From positions 706,261-770,260 of the forward strand of contig NW_019091383.1 of NCBI RefSeq assembly GCF_001949145.1: 64,000 nucleotides of DNA. Reading direction: 5' to 3'. Under the pieces are notes generated by a model. That model saw only the letters and a program-made list of their open reading frames with translations, ran no database searches and was not told the DNA's origin. How positions within the stretch are numbered: the first letter of the stretch is position 1; each line of letters starts with the position of its first letter. Of the stretch, positions 46,798 to 57,900 are shown piece by piece. This DNA comes from Acanthaster planci (taxonomy: Eukaryota > Echinodermata > Asteroidea > Valvatida > Acanthasteridae). A program made the translations under genes and the position numbers.

Positions 46798-48757
46798 GTT
46801 TTTAAGGTTCTGATGTGTTTAGATTTTCCAGTGCAATTTCAATTGATTGCAGCACTATTCATTCGGTTTATCCCTTCCTTTAATTCTGTAAGAGGCAATA
46901 GACGTCAGTGTCGGATATAAATACTTGTTATGCTGCATCAGGTTCATAAATTAACCTGCGGCTCTGGTTCATGAGGTAGGGAAAGGGAATGTGGTCTGCT
47001 TGCAGTTTTGCAACACTTCTTAAAAAGAAAACAATCTGTTACTGTATAATATATTCAAATACATAAAATGGCTGACGTGGACTAGCCACAGCATAGTCAA
47101 TTATGCATCAGTGCAGAGACACACTGGAAGTCAGTCATCATCAACTTCACTTTGCTTTTAATCCTGTTGACCTGATCATCTGTGGATTGCACGGGAAAAC
47201 AAAACAAAGTAGGGCTGACAGTTACAAATCTAAATTTGAAATTCAGAGAAAAAAATACAAATACAAATTCTTAAAGTCGGTCTTGTCGGCAAATACGTAC
47301 CTGTCAACTTGTAAGACGTTCGATCAGGCTCATTGTTAACAATATACATGTACATCATGAAGTGTCAAAATGGGGAAAGATGCTGTTAGAGTTGGCTGTT
47401 AAGGGTTGACATGAGGTGTTTTCCTTGGATGGTGACCCAATACAAAGAAAAATACAAGTCAATAACATGACATCTGATGGAGACTTTTGAATCCCAGTAA
47501 AACTGAAAAATGATTTAGTTTTTGAAAAAGCTGGAGCATGAAACCTTTCAGCTCAGTGGCCAGGATACGTGGATTTATGCTGCCAACCATGTTATTCGGT
47601 GCTTGAGATTCTCCGAGACTATATGGGTGTGTACTGCACATGTACAGGGTCTGCTGCGAGGTAGAAATGTATACTTCACTCTCGGGGGTTTAACGTACTT
47701 TGAAGGAAATGCTGACTCAAACACCATCACTCAAGATTAGCAGCAGAGTACTTTGTTCTGCGTGATCATTTTTTTTTTTTGGGGGGGGTGTGGGAGTGAG
47801 TTTCAAAGTACCCTCGAGGATCAGTGAGGTGCTACCCTAGTTTCATACAAGAGGGCCACTGTGTATTCTACCAGACTGGTTGAAGTACAGGTCAGGTTTG
47901 GAGCTGGATTTGTTACACAGATAAACTTCACTCTAAAAATCAAATAATCCCTCGACAACACAGGCGTCGTGAAGGCCAAATCCAAGGTTCAAATCGTGGT
48001 CTGGTCTCGGCTCCACCTGATTTGATGAACCATTATAAAAGTTAAACTAACAAAACTCTTTCCCTACTTTCAGAAATCTTCTATGGTGAATAGCCCCTAG
48101 TGATGTGACCAAATTGTTCACCATTCCATAAACCTACATCAACACCGAATACACACCATAATTTCTCCAGACTATGGAATGACATACACTACTTCTCGAA
48201 CTGAAATCCCAAAATGGCAAAACAACTTCCAGTAAAAGTCTCCACATAAGTCAAATAAATAAGTGCTATAAATTTTAGAGATGGATATCTTTAGGATACC
48301 TGAAAATGTGTATAACTGTCAATACACTTGAGGGACTGCAATACAGGCCTTCTATATTGCTGTTAGATTTTGTACTTGCCTTTGAGGACCTTGGTCTAGC
48401 CTGTGTAGAATGGTGCCTTTGGATAGAATTAGTCCAACCTTCCACATATTAACAATACAAACACACTATAAATACCAGTAAAATCATGTAAGTGCCTTAA
48501 ATGCAGCACGAGAATTAGGAAAAAAATTGACCGTCACGACTTTTCATATTCCTCGACCAATGCAACTTGATGCTCAGTCCCGGCCTGGAGACACCCAGAG
48601 GACAAGCATAAATACAGACGCAACATTAGTGTGGACACAGACCGGCTTACCAAACAACATGCACTTTTTTGCCAGGCATTAAGAAAAGTAAAGCAGACCT
48701 GTTACACTGAACAATTTTCATTTACACTCCAAAATGGCGGCACTCCCAGGGCGGCGT

Positions 48758-48977
48758 CTATGTCCTCTGGTAGTACAGCATGTAGGCCTTCTGCGAAAAG
48801 ACCTCCTTCGCCGTGGACGTGTACACACACTCGTCAGAGATGCACAGCCAGCTGTCACTGAGGGGTTCGTTGCCAACAGAGGGCGCCCTTCGGAAGGTCA
48901 GGAAGTGGCCGGAGAATGCATCGCCCACGTGCACCACTGCCGAGGCGAGTCGGTACCTGGCCTCCGTCGGTTTCAAG
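48758..48977 (-). CDS. USP30: USP30 last exon: catalytic His and Ser
   Basis: Acceptor CCTGCACAG before 48977; stop TAG at 48760-48758. It encodes YRLASAVVHVGDAFSGHFLT, FRRAP, then DSWLCISDECV and KAYMLYYQRT, matching the vertebrate YLFRLMAVVVHHGDMHSGHFVTYRR...WLWVSDD...SAYLLFYERV order. The catalytic His codon is 48907-48905 and the triad Ser codon is 48838-48836. The C-terminus ends nine residues after the AYMLYYQ start, shorter than in human. Confidence 0.97.
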
Positions 48978-51900
48978 CTGTGCAGGGTAAGGAAATCAAA
49001 TTAAAAATTTAACTACAGACCAATCTACTAACCAGAAGTATTCGTAGAAGCCATATTAATTACCATAGGTGATGTCATGTATGGGTGGAGACTAATTGAC
49101 CAGTGGGATTGCCAGAACGCATGTAGGCCTAAAATTTCAAGATGTGAAACCTGTGCATTAGTGAAGCATTGTCCTGGTAATGCATGGTTTCCACGTTAGC
49201 TTGCAGGATCAGTCTACATGCAGCAGAGATGGACACATGCATACTTGTGGACAAAGCTACAGCATGTAGGGTGTGGCTTGTGGGCTGGATATACATATCT
49301 TTATTTCTTACAACAATCACTTCCTCCGAGTATGTAGCTTGTGTCATTCCCAGCAGCCATCGCCACATTCTTTGTCCATGACAGACGACAAGTTTTGAAA
49401 AATCTATTCACTAAAACCCAAACTGTCTCATACTGGTACCCTGCATCCGGAATCCCATTAACTTCACCGCTGTGATCTGTCACTCTCGTTCTGCCGTTGC
49501 TGTCCTCAGCTGTTCCTGTTGCATGATGGGATATCCTAGGGGACATCTGACCCAGCCCACCCCCGACCAGTGACCTTCCAGCTGGGTCTGTCAGGAAGCT
49601 TCCTCCAATGAAACTCTGACTGCTTCTCGTGATTCAACATATTGGGACAGACAATAACAAAAAATAAAGGAAACGCGATTTACAACAAAGGACAACTGTA
49701 ACTACTTTTTCAATTGAGAGGCAAGTTTGACTTGAACAAATCTGATTCCTTGAGATGTTTTCATTTCACACACTGACACTTGTCCGTGTAGGACAACAGC
49801 TGGGGCTCGACTGAAATTAAGGCAACCCCTACACCCTTATATAGAGAACCGTTGGCCCTGGACCTTTGGAATAACATCAGATGCAAAAATATTTTGTTTT
49901 CAATATGCAGTAAAGCAAAATAGCAAAAGAGCTAAACTGAGGTCTAGATTTCACGGACAAAAGCAAGTAGGAATAATCATTAATCTATATCGTTACTAAA
50001 GAGTTGCTACACTGCAGAGAATGACATGTACAGTGCAGTTTTAAAAAAGGAAATTGAGATTAGTTTGTCAATATCTTGGACATGGTTAAATATTTTGGAA
50101 ATTGGAAACCATCACTCATTAACTGCTGATGTCCTCTTTCTTATGGACACCAAGAAACTCATCCGATTTACTGTCAGGGATGCTGTGGAGAAACAGCTCA
50201 CCGGCAACTGACTAGGAAGCAAAGCATTTCATATTGATAAAACTCAAGGCTTCTGATTAACTTTGTCTTCTCAATTTTGTGAATGAAAAAATACAAAAAC
50301 TAACTAAGAGGGGTTCCATTCAGTCAAAGATACCTTTGGGGTGTGTGTACGGGCGTGGCTCCATCATCAGACAAGTCCGACGTCCATCTCATCAGCTTGG
50401 GTCTGCTCAGTGGGACGCTGCTCACGGCCGACATCTGCTTGTAGGGACTCATGTCTAAGTACTCGGGGAACATCACATGCTCCTCACGCCGTGAGGGCAG
50501 ACCGTTGGTCAGCCAGGTGACTCGCTGTAGGTGGATGCACAGGCACTGTGGGAGCTGACCACAACAGAAAGATTGGAGATCAGTGCCAGCAGTCTACAGG
50601 TAAGACAGCATTTCTGTTACATGTTGGAACATCCTCCACTGCCATATGCTTTGTGCTTTGATTTCCAAAGGACCATCAGGCCCCCACATAAGAAATACTG
50701 GCTAGGCTCTACAGTTGCTTTCCTCAATCCTTGAATCTTCCGTGACTTCCTCATATCATGGACATCCAAGATTCTATGAAATTAAGGTGATTTAATATTG
50801 TTGCGTATTTCTGAATTACTGTTTTTCATTCTATGTTGCACTTAGGGCCGACGACCATTTAGACCCGGTTTGAAAAAGGCCCCCCGGTAAGCTCGCCCTG
50901 TTGCAAAAACCCCTTTCATACCGGCCTGGCTACCGGCCTGGCTACCGGCCTGGCTACCGGCCTGGGATGCTGGACTGGTCGTTGATCTCGAACTTCTCCA
51001 TCCTGGGGTCTATTGTTTGCAAGTACTGGTACATGTAATCTATCCCAGAAGGAACGTGCTTGTGGTTTTTAATCCTTCAGCACTATACAATGTTTGCACT
51101 AATCCGCTCAAACCCCTATACCCTAACCCTCCTCAATCCTCCAACAGGTGAAGGATTGAGGAGGGTTAGGGTTAATCTGTGGAAGCATGGTGGGGGAAGA
51201 CTTCCGTCAGGGACTTTGAAATGCCGACATGCAGACAGGCCTGATACCAGCCTGGAGTAGCCTGAATACCGGGCAGGCATTATACAGGGCGAGCTACCGG
51301 GGGCCCTTTTCAAACTGGGTCTAAATGGTCACCGGCCCTTATATGCCAAAGAGTTTTCTTCATCACTATAGCATCGTTGTGTATAAAGCTACTGAATGCA
51401 GTTGAGCCTTATCTCACGGCATTGTCTTGCTGCATGATTGCCAGAGTTATGCATCGCATTTGACTCTTGCGACCATACATGAATATGCATAAATGATTGA
51501 CCTGCCCTGTGTTTCCCCGCTCTGCTTTTGCTCTGCCCTCCTTCATATGAGATACATGGACATAAAACGGATATACTTTTAAAAAACAAAGTTTCTGATT
51601 GTCTAATGAACAGGTTGGTGATTGGTTAAGTTATGCATGATTACCGTCTTAAATATCCCAATGCAAGTGGAAGGTTCAATGAACTACAAGAAGTACAGTA
51701 CTGATGACCCCACGCTTAGCTTACCGCTTAGCTTACCACTTAGCTTACCGCTTAGCTTACCGCTTAGTGGACCGTGGATCCCCACTGGCTCCACAGGAAA
51801 GCACACATGTAAACACGTTGTGACATTTTCAGTACACCGAACAATATTTATTTATGGATTTGTTTGATTTATCTTCAGATTGATCATTTGTCATGAGAAT

Positions 51901-54900
51901 CGAACATGATCATCAGCAGCAAACTGCCAAATCACTAATGGCGGAAGAGGGCCATTTCTGAGGTATTTTCAAGTAACATGGTTACAGTCAAACCTCGTTA
52001 ATAAGACTTGTTAATACATTCTGCTAAATCCAAGGACAGTTTTAGGTCCCAGTCCTTTGTTTTTTAGTGTTTAAATTCTGGAATACACAAGGTTCCTGTA
52101 GAGGTCATCTGCAAAGTGCAAATATTAATGAGGTTTGACAGTCTGTTCATTCTCCCTTTTTTTCTTTCCATTATTCCCCTTTCCCTTTGTTTATTTTTCG
52201 ATTATTTTTCGGGGAGGGAGGGAGAGGGGAATTTTCCACTTCTCCCTCCCTTCCTCACAACACCCATGGAATCAGGTTAATGCCATCTCAGAAATTAAAA
52301 GGCCGGGAGAGCCAGTCAAAGCCTTATTTAAAAACAACCCATCAACCTGAAAATGGTCACTAGATCAAAGTTTGTTTCTATTATTCCCGGCGGCGTCCTG
52401 CCAGGTATATGGTATCTTATTCTTAGATCTTTCTCAAGTTTCCCAGTCAAAGTATGTCTCCAATTATCCTGTCTGGAAGAAATTCCAAGGTGACCTTTTG
52501 TTTCCCCCCAATACACAAATCCGTCACTGATTTCGACTGGAGCCTGTCAGTGTACACACACAGCAGTGCCCGTGGCATGCAAGAGTGCCCCCCTTGGTAG
52601 GAAACCTGAGAAGCTTTATGGGGCCTTTGTCAAAACTTATCATCCTGGTCATTCATCAGGGAACTTTGTGTTTTCATATTCTGCTTTTGCCTGAAGGCAA
52701 TGGCTGTCCCGGGGGACAGGCTGGTCAGTGCAAATGGGTGAAAGGGTTGTGAATTAAAGACTGGTGTGCCATTTCTTTCCAGACACAATCTAAAAAATCA
52801 CAATTTACTTCATGCCAAAGGCTGGTTCATGCATGCACAGCAGCAAAGTGAAAGTGATTTTGGGACTTCACATCAAATATTCCTGCTGTGAATTGGCAAA
52901 ACTTGAACACATTTCGACTCGATTACAGGTGAAGCTACAAACACGTCAAGTTCACTTCACTTTCACATTTGCCTGGCGGATGAACCAACCTTATTAGACA
53001 CCAAGCTAACCTCAAAACCAACTCATCAAAAGCAAGTGTCACTCAATGAAGTAACAAGTTGGGGCACATGTCCCCCCAAAAGAAACTCGTGGCCCCCTCA
53101 TTTGAAATGCGGCTTCAACATTTAGCCTTAGTTATGCCACTGGTGTCACTCTGATATTAGGGTGTCAAATAGATGAAAGAAATCACAAAGAAAAGAATAC
53201 GTTTCACACATATATCATGTATATATAAAAACAATGCCAAAATGACAATTTCAGTTAGTTTTCGTTCATAGTTTGGGGAAGAATTAAAACAAGAGGGACG
53301 GACCTGTGAAATGTTCGATGTTATTGCACTAGGATCTCAGATTAAAAAACTATGGAAATCATACACATGTTCCTTACAACTAGTGACATATAGAGAGATT
53401 ATGTCACACTGTAATGCCATTTAACGTACCACTGGGCACCCAGTAGCCATTTTGCCGGTTCTGGTATACATCTTATTTGTGCATGCCACAAGCCACGCCT
53501 ACACTCTCACACTCTTTCTTGATCTGCAGTATTTACTTCCTATTTCTTTGTTTTCTAATTTTCCAGTGTTAAAAGAGGCAACAGTGGCGGAACAATTAGC
53601 AAAGTGGGGGAGGGGTGNNNNNNNNNNNNNNNNNNNNNNNNNNNNNNNNNNNNNNNNNNNNNNNNNNNNNNNNNNNNNNNNNNNNNNNNNNNNNNNNNNN
53701 NNNNNNNNNNNNNNNNNNNNNNNNNNNNNNNNNNNNNNNNNNNNNNNNNNNNNNNNNNNNNNNNNNNNNNNNNNNNNNNNNNNNNNNNNNNNNNNNNNNN
53801 NNNNNNNNNNNNNNNNNNNNNNNNNNNNNNNNNNNNNNNNNNNNNNNNNNNNNNNNNNNNNNNNNNNNNNNNNNNNNNNNNNNNNNNNNNNNNNNNNNNN
53901 NNNNNNNNNNNNNNNNNNNNNNNNNNNNNNNNNNNNNNNNNNNNNNNNNNNNNNNNNNNNNNNNNNNNNNNNNNNNNNNNNNNNNNNNNNNNNNNNNNNN
54001 NNNNNNNNNNNNNNNNNNNNNNNNNNNNNNNNNNNNNNNNNNNNNNNNNNNNNNNNNNNNNNNNNNNNNNNNNNNNNNNNNNNNNNNNNNNNNNNNNNNN
54101 NNNNNNNNNNNNNNNNNNNNNNNNNNNNNNNNNNNNNNNNNNNNNNNNNNNNNNNNNNNNNNNNNNNNNNNNNNNNNNNNNNNNNNNNNNNNNNNNNNNN
54201 NNNNNNNNNNNNNNNNNNNNNNNNNNNNNNNNNNNNNNNNNNNNNNNNNNNNNNNNNNNNNNNNNNNNNNNNNNNNNNNNNNNNNNNNNNNNNNNNNNNN
54301 NNNNNNNNNNNNNNNNNNNNNNNNNNNNNNNNNNNNNNNNNNNNNNNNNNNNNNNNNNNNNNNNNNNNNNNNNNNNNNNNNNNNNNNNNNNNNNNNNNNN
54401 NNNNNNNNNNNNGAGCCCTGCCCCTTTATAGGACCTGCCAAAAGTGGGGGGGGGGGCCAAGGCACCATGCCCCCAGTAAAAAAAAGTAGGGGGTACTGGC
54501 TCCTTGCCCCTGACTTCCACTGCCAGTGTGTAGCTTGTACATGGTTCCCATCTTGTTGCTTACTAATAATACTGTCTACGCTGCTGGATAACTGCAAAGA
54601 GAAGGCAGCTCATATCAAACTCACTAAATTAATCAATTATTACCTTTCCTAGGGTCAGCTGTTTAAGAAACATCCTTCGGCATTTGGTCGAGGATTCTTC
54701 GCTTTCGTCATCTCCGCCGGGCTGGCTAACAACTTCAAATGGAGACTGAGTCACGGCGCCGGTTCCTGGTATCCGACCAAATACGGACGAAGTGGGTGTG
54801 TTCCTTGTCCTGTCGATCTGATCGGCCGATGAGGCAGTGGTTTCTTTGATCATGGGCTGCGGGTGTGGCTTTGGGGTTGATTGCCACCTAGGCGGGGTTA

Positions 54901-57900
54901 CCTTAGAGAAACTATTCTGCCCTAGGGAACTGGCTTCCGGTCCAGTGCACTTTTCTACTTCGACAGTGCCATTACAGTGGACATTTCCCTTCGTTTTCTT
55001 CTTTCTACTTTCTGCTTGTCTCTTCTTGGCTAAGCAATCACTCACTGGCGATTCAAGTTCCCAAACTGTAATATTCCCATTTGAACACTGAGTTTGACAC
55101 CGATCCTCATTTGTTTGTATTGTTCCCTCTCTAGCCATTTCATAACTAGGATCTATGACATCCTGACCTCGCGTTTCAATGCCATTTTGTTCAAAGTGGC
55201 TGGAGACATTACTCATTTCTTCTGTGTTTTCCGTTTTCAAAGAACCATTGCAAATGGGCGTGCTCTTCTCCCCACCGCCACAATTCGGGGCTTGAAGCTC
55301 TTCTCTTGCTACAGCAAATCCAGGTGATGCATCCGTTGCCATGTTACTGCTGGCACGGTAGCACAGGACTGCATCAGATCCATTCGTTACTACTACCGCT
55401 GAAGACGCAGCCACATCATCATCTCTACCATTCGTCTCCTCCTTGAAATCATCCCTTCCCGATTTACTTGGCAACTTCTCAGTAGGTGGAGTTTTCACAT
55501 GCAAATTACCATTCCTCTGATAACAGATGGGTGGGGCTGTACTCTCTAGTTGTGCGTGTGGGACATCAAATGCAGATGACAGTGCTGCTTGTGAAGTGGG
55601 TGGAGCATCTGTTGAGGTTACTGCTGAGGCGGGGGGCGGAGTTGTGGAAAGAGCAGGTGCAGCTTCCACAGAAATTGAGGAAGCAGATGGGACCTTCTTT
55701 GGAGTGGGCGGCGTTATTCGTCTTGACGTGGTAGAAGCCACTTTTTTAGAGTTCTTATGTTTAGAAGGGATGAACCTGCCTGTCAGCACATTAGAGCATT
55801 CAATGCATTCGACATCATGGACCAACTCACGCTGGGTGAACTTAGCAAGGATGCATTCCAGAGACAACGCTCCAAAGACCGTCGCCGGAATGGGAAGGGT
55901 CAAGCAATCAAAGCTGCTGTAGGTGACCGGATTCTAAGATTAAAAGCACAACAGAACAATGGAATTACCATAAATGTTACGAAGCCAAGATCTACATACA
56001 ACCATTTCAGAAAAGGAAGATTGTATTCTTATATTACGGTACCTCAGCTTGTGGTTGCCGATCACATATTACAAAGAAAACAATCTGCAGAGATTTCCCT
56101 TTTATGGAACACTCAGCAAACCCTTGTATTCCTTCCGAGGACATTCTGCCGAGTGCTATCCTGTCGCCACAGACCATATATTGCAAACACAAACTTCCCC
56201 AGAGCCTCAACCCTGTGCCCAGGAACACCCTGCAGACAGTTGCTTTGTGGCTACAGACCGGGTAGTACAAACAAAATGTCCCGCCAAAATCCACCCTGTG
56301 CCTGGGGGCGGTCTGCAGACTTCTTGCAGGGCCTTGGCCCGTGCTCGAGGGCTTGCGGCCGCAGACCACGTACGGTACAAAAGATTATTCTGCACACCCT
56401 TACCCTGTGGCCACAGACGGTGCATGTCAGATGGTTGGCCAGCAGGCCCCTGAAGGGTGACTCTCCATCCCGGCAAGCAACTTTGGGTAGGTCTGCTTCA
56501 ATGTTAGAGTGAAGGTCTGAGTGGGCAGCTGTCAAGCCGTTCCTTCCAGGTTCCTGCAAGGTCAAAGAAATTAAAAATTGAGGAACAACTAAACTTGGCG
56601 GGTGGGGGGGGGCTGAACTCTTTTTCAAGGCTTCTCGATATTCCGTTGTTGGGCCTGCCTCCCTCATCTGTCAAACTTGTGGCTTCAGGATGCCCACTTG
56701 GCACCTACATGTGCAGGTGTTTTATCACACTAATTTTGGATAAAGGTGGGTAGAAATCGAACCAAAAGTCAGGTCTACTTAGTTCCTGTATCCATGTCTA
56801 GTAAAAGCTCAATCTGTCAATTTCAAAAATTTAAGCAGTTAGATAGTCGCACAAAATAAAAACCCTCTTTCGTCCCAACCCATGCAATTTGGGGCTTTTT
56901 CTGTTTGTTTTGCTTTTTCTCTAGTCAAACAAATCTACTTGAATCTATGTGTAGGCCAAATTTGTACGATTTGGGGTTTAAAACCGTACAGTCAATTATA
57001 CACACCAAAAATGTGGACACCAATACCCTTAAACGTGAGTTTTAAGAAGGTCAGATGCTGGATCAGAAGTTGAAAGCCTTCTACAGAGTGTATCCTGAAA
57101 CTAAACATACCCTGTGTGGATAAACATGTACATATCGTTTTTTGGTTTTTCTTCTGAAATTTTTTTCCCTACACAAGATCAAAAGGCAACTATCTTGGAG
57201 CCTTTATGATTGCATGCATGAACACGGGAAAAGTTAATGAGACATCCTGAACATGAAGCCAGCACAATGGCCCCGCACTAGTCCCACAGTGCCACCCAGG
57301 CAAGCTGAGGCAGCGTCTTTGCAGGTGGCTCCAATCAGACTATTAAAACAAATCTGGACCATTCACAGTTACTCTTTATCAATCTTCTTCATGGGGCTCG
57401 ATGCACTGGTTTGACAGCACAGGCTCTAGGTGGGTAGGAGAAATGACGTTTCCTCCCAACTCCAAAGTCAGTCTTTAGGCAGCATCTCTGAGGGAAGGCC
57501 GGCCATCTAAACTCATCACTCAATCAGATGCAGAAACGACTCTTTACATGCAGGTATTATCTCCCAGAAATGAAATTAGTTTCAAATCAAGACTTTTTTC
57601 TCTCTCTTGTTTGTAATTCCTGTTTGTAATTTTAATTCCATGTCCTTTTAATTAACCTTAATTCCACAGCCAAAGGCACAATATTAACCATTGTATTGTA
57701 TTTTAAATAAAAGTTGGTATTCTACTTTTCTTCCAAGTATGAAAGCTCTCATTATTTAACGTACTTAACTTCAGTGCTTACATATACCCCGTATGTACAT
57801 CTCCATGAATGTGACCTGATTTTTACAGACTTGGGGTCAACTTGCTATTTTTCAAAGTTCAAGATTTAAAACTCATCAAAAGGATTAACTTTGAAGTATT

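Larger units (their letters stand above)
42607..48757. other. convergent intergenic region, NCBP3 and USP30 3' ends
   Basis: The 3' untranslated regions of both genes must lie here. A possible NCBP3 poly(A) signal is at 43135-43140. Also present are a TTAGGG-ended hairpin (43757-43813) and an inverted-repeat element (46659-46797). The frames at 45312-45596 and 45806-46051, on both strands, have no family resemblance. No minus-strand AATAAA lies near the USP30 stop. Confidence 0.65.
50844..51339. mobile_element. 496-bp foldback element with a nested hairpin
   Basis: The left end AGGGCCGACGACCATTTAGA (continuing CCCGGTTTGAAAAAGGCC) and the right end on the opposite strand AGGGCCGGTGACCATTTAGA (continuing CCCAGTTTGAAAAGGGCC) match over about 55 bp, through GTAAGCTCGCCCTG/GTAGCTCGCCCTG. 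Inside are four copies of TACCGGCCTGGC (50931-50966) and the TTAGGG-ended hairpin at 51121-51175. Superfamily unknown. Confidence 0.85.
50555..54643. other. 4.1-kb USP30 intron with MITEs and an assembly gap
   Basis: It contains the foldback element 50844-51339, a 12-bp minisatellite (51713-51767), a pogo/mariner-like MITE (51985-52141) and 795 unknown bases (53618-54412). A G/C-rich repeat flanks the gap. No exon was recognised. Confidence 0.8.

Noticed and set aside
47960-48020. Possible tRNA-like GGTTCAAATC box
   Set aside because: No A box and no cloverleaf pairing could be made from the surrounding bases.
53452-54652. Long open frames of 275-345 codons on both strands
   Set aside because: They consist almost entirely of unknown bases in the assembly gap.
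55924-55933. Alternative acceptor CACCTACAG for the USP30 giant exon
   Set aside because: Starting at the upstream TCTTAG gives NPVTYSSFD, matching the vertebrate SPVRFDTFD in frame; the inner AG would drop this block and break the phase.
55757-56512. 251-codon + strand frame opposite USP30
   Set aside because: It is antisense to the USP30 giant exon and the repeat array; it has no family resemblance or splice support of its own.
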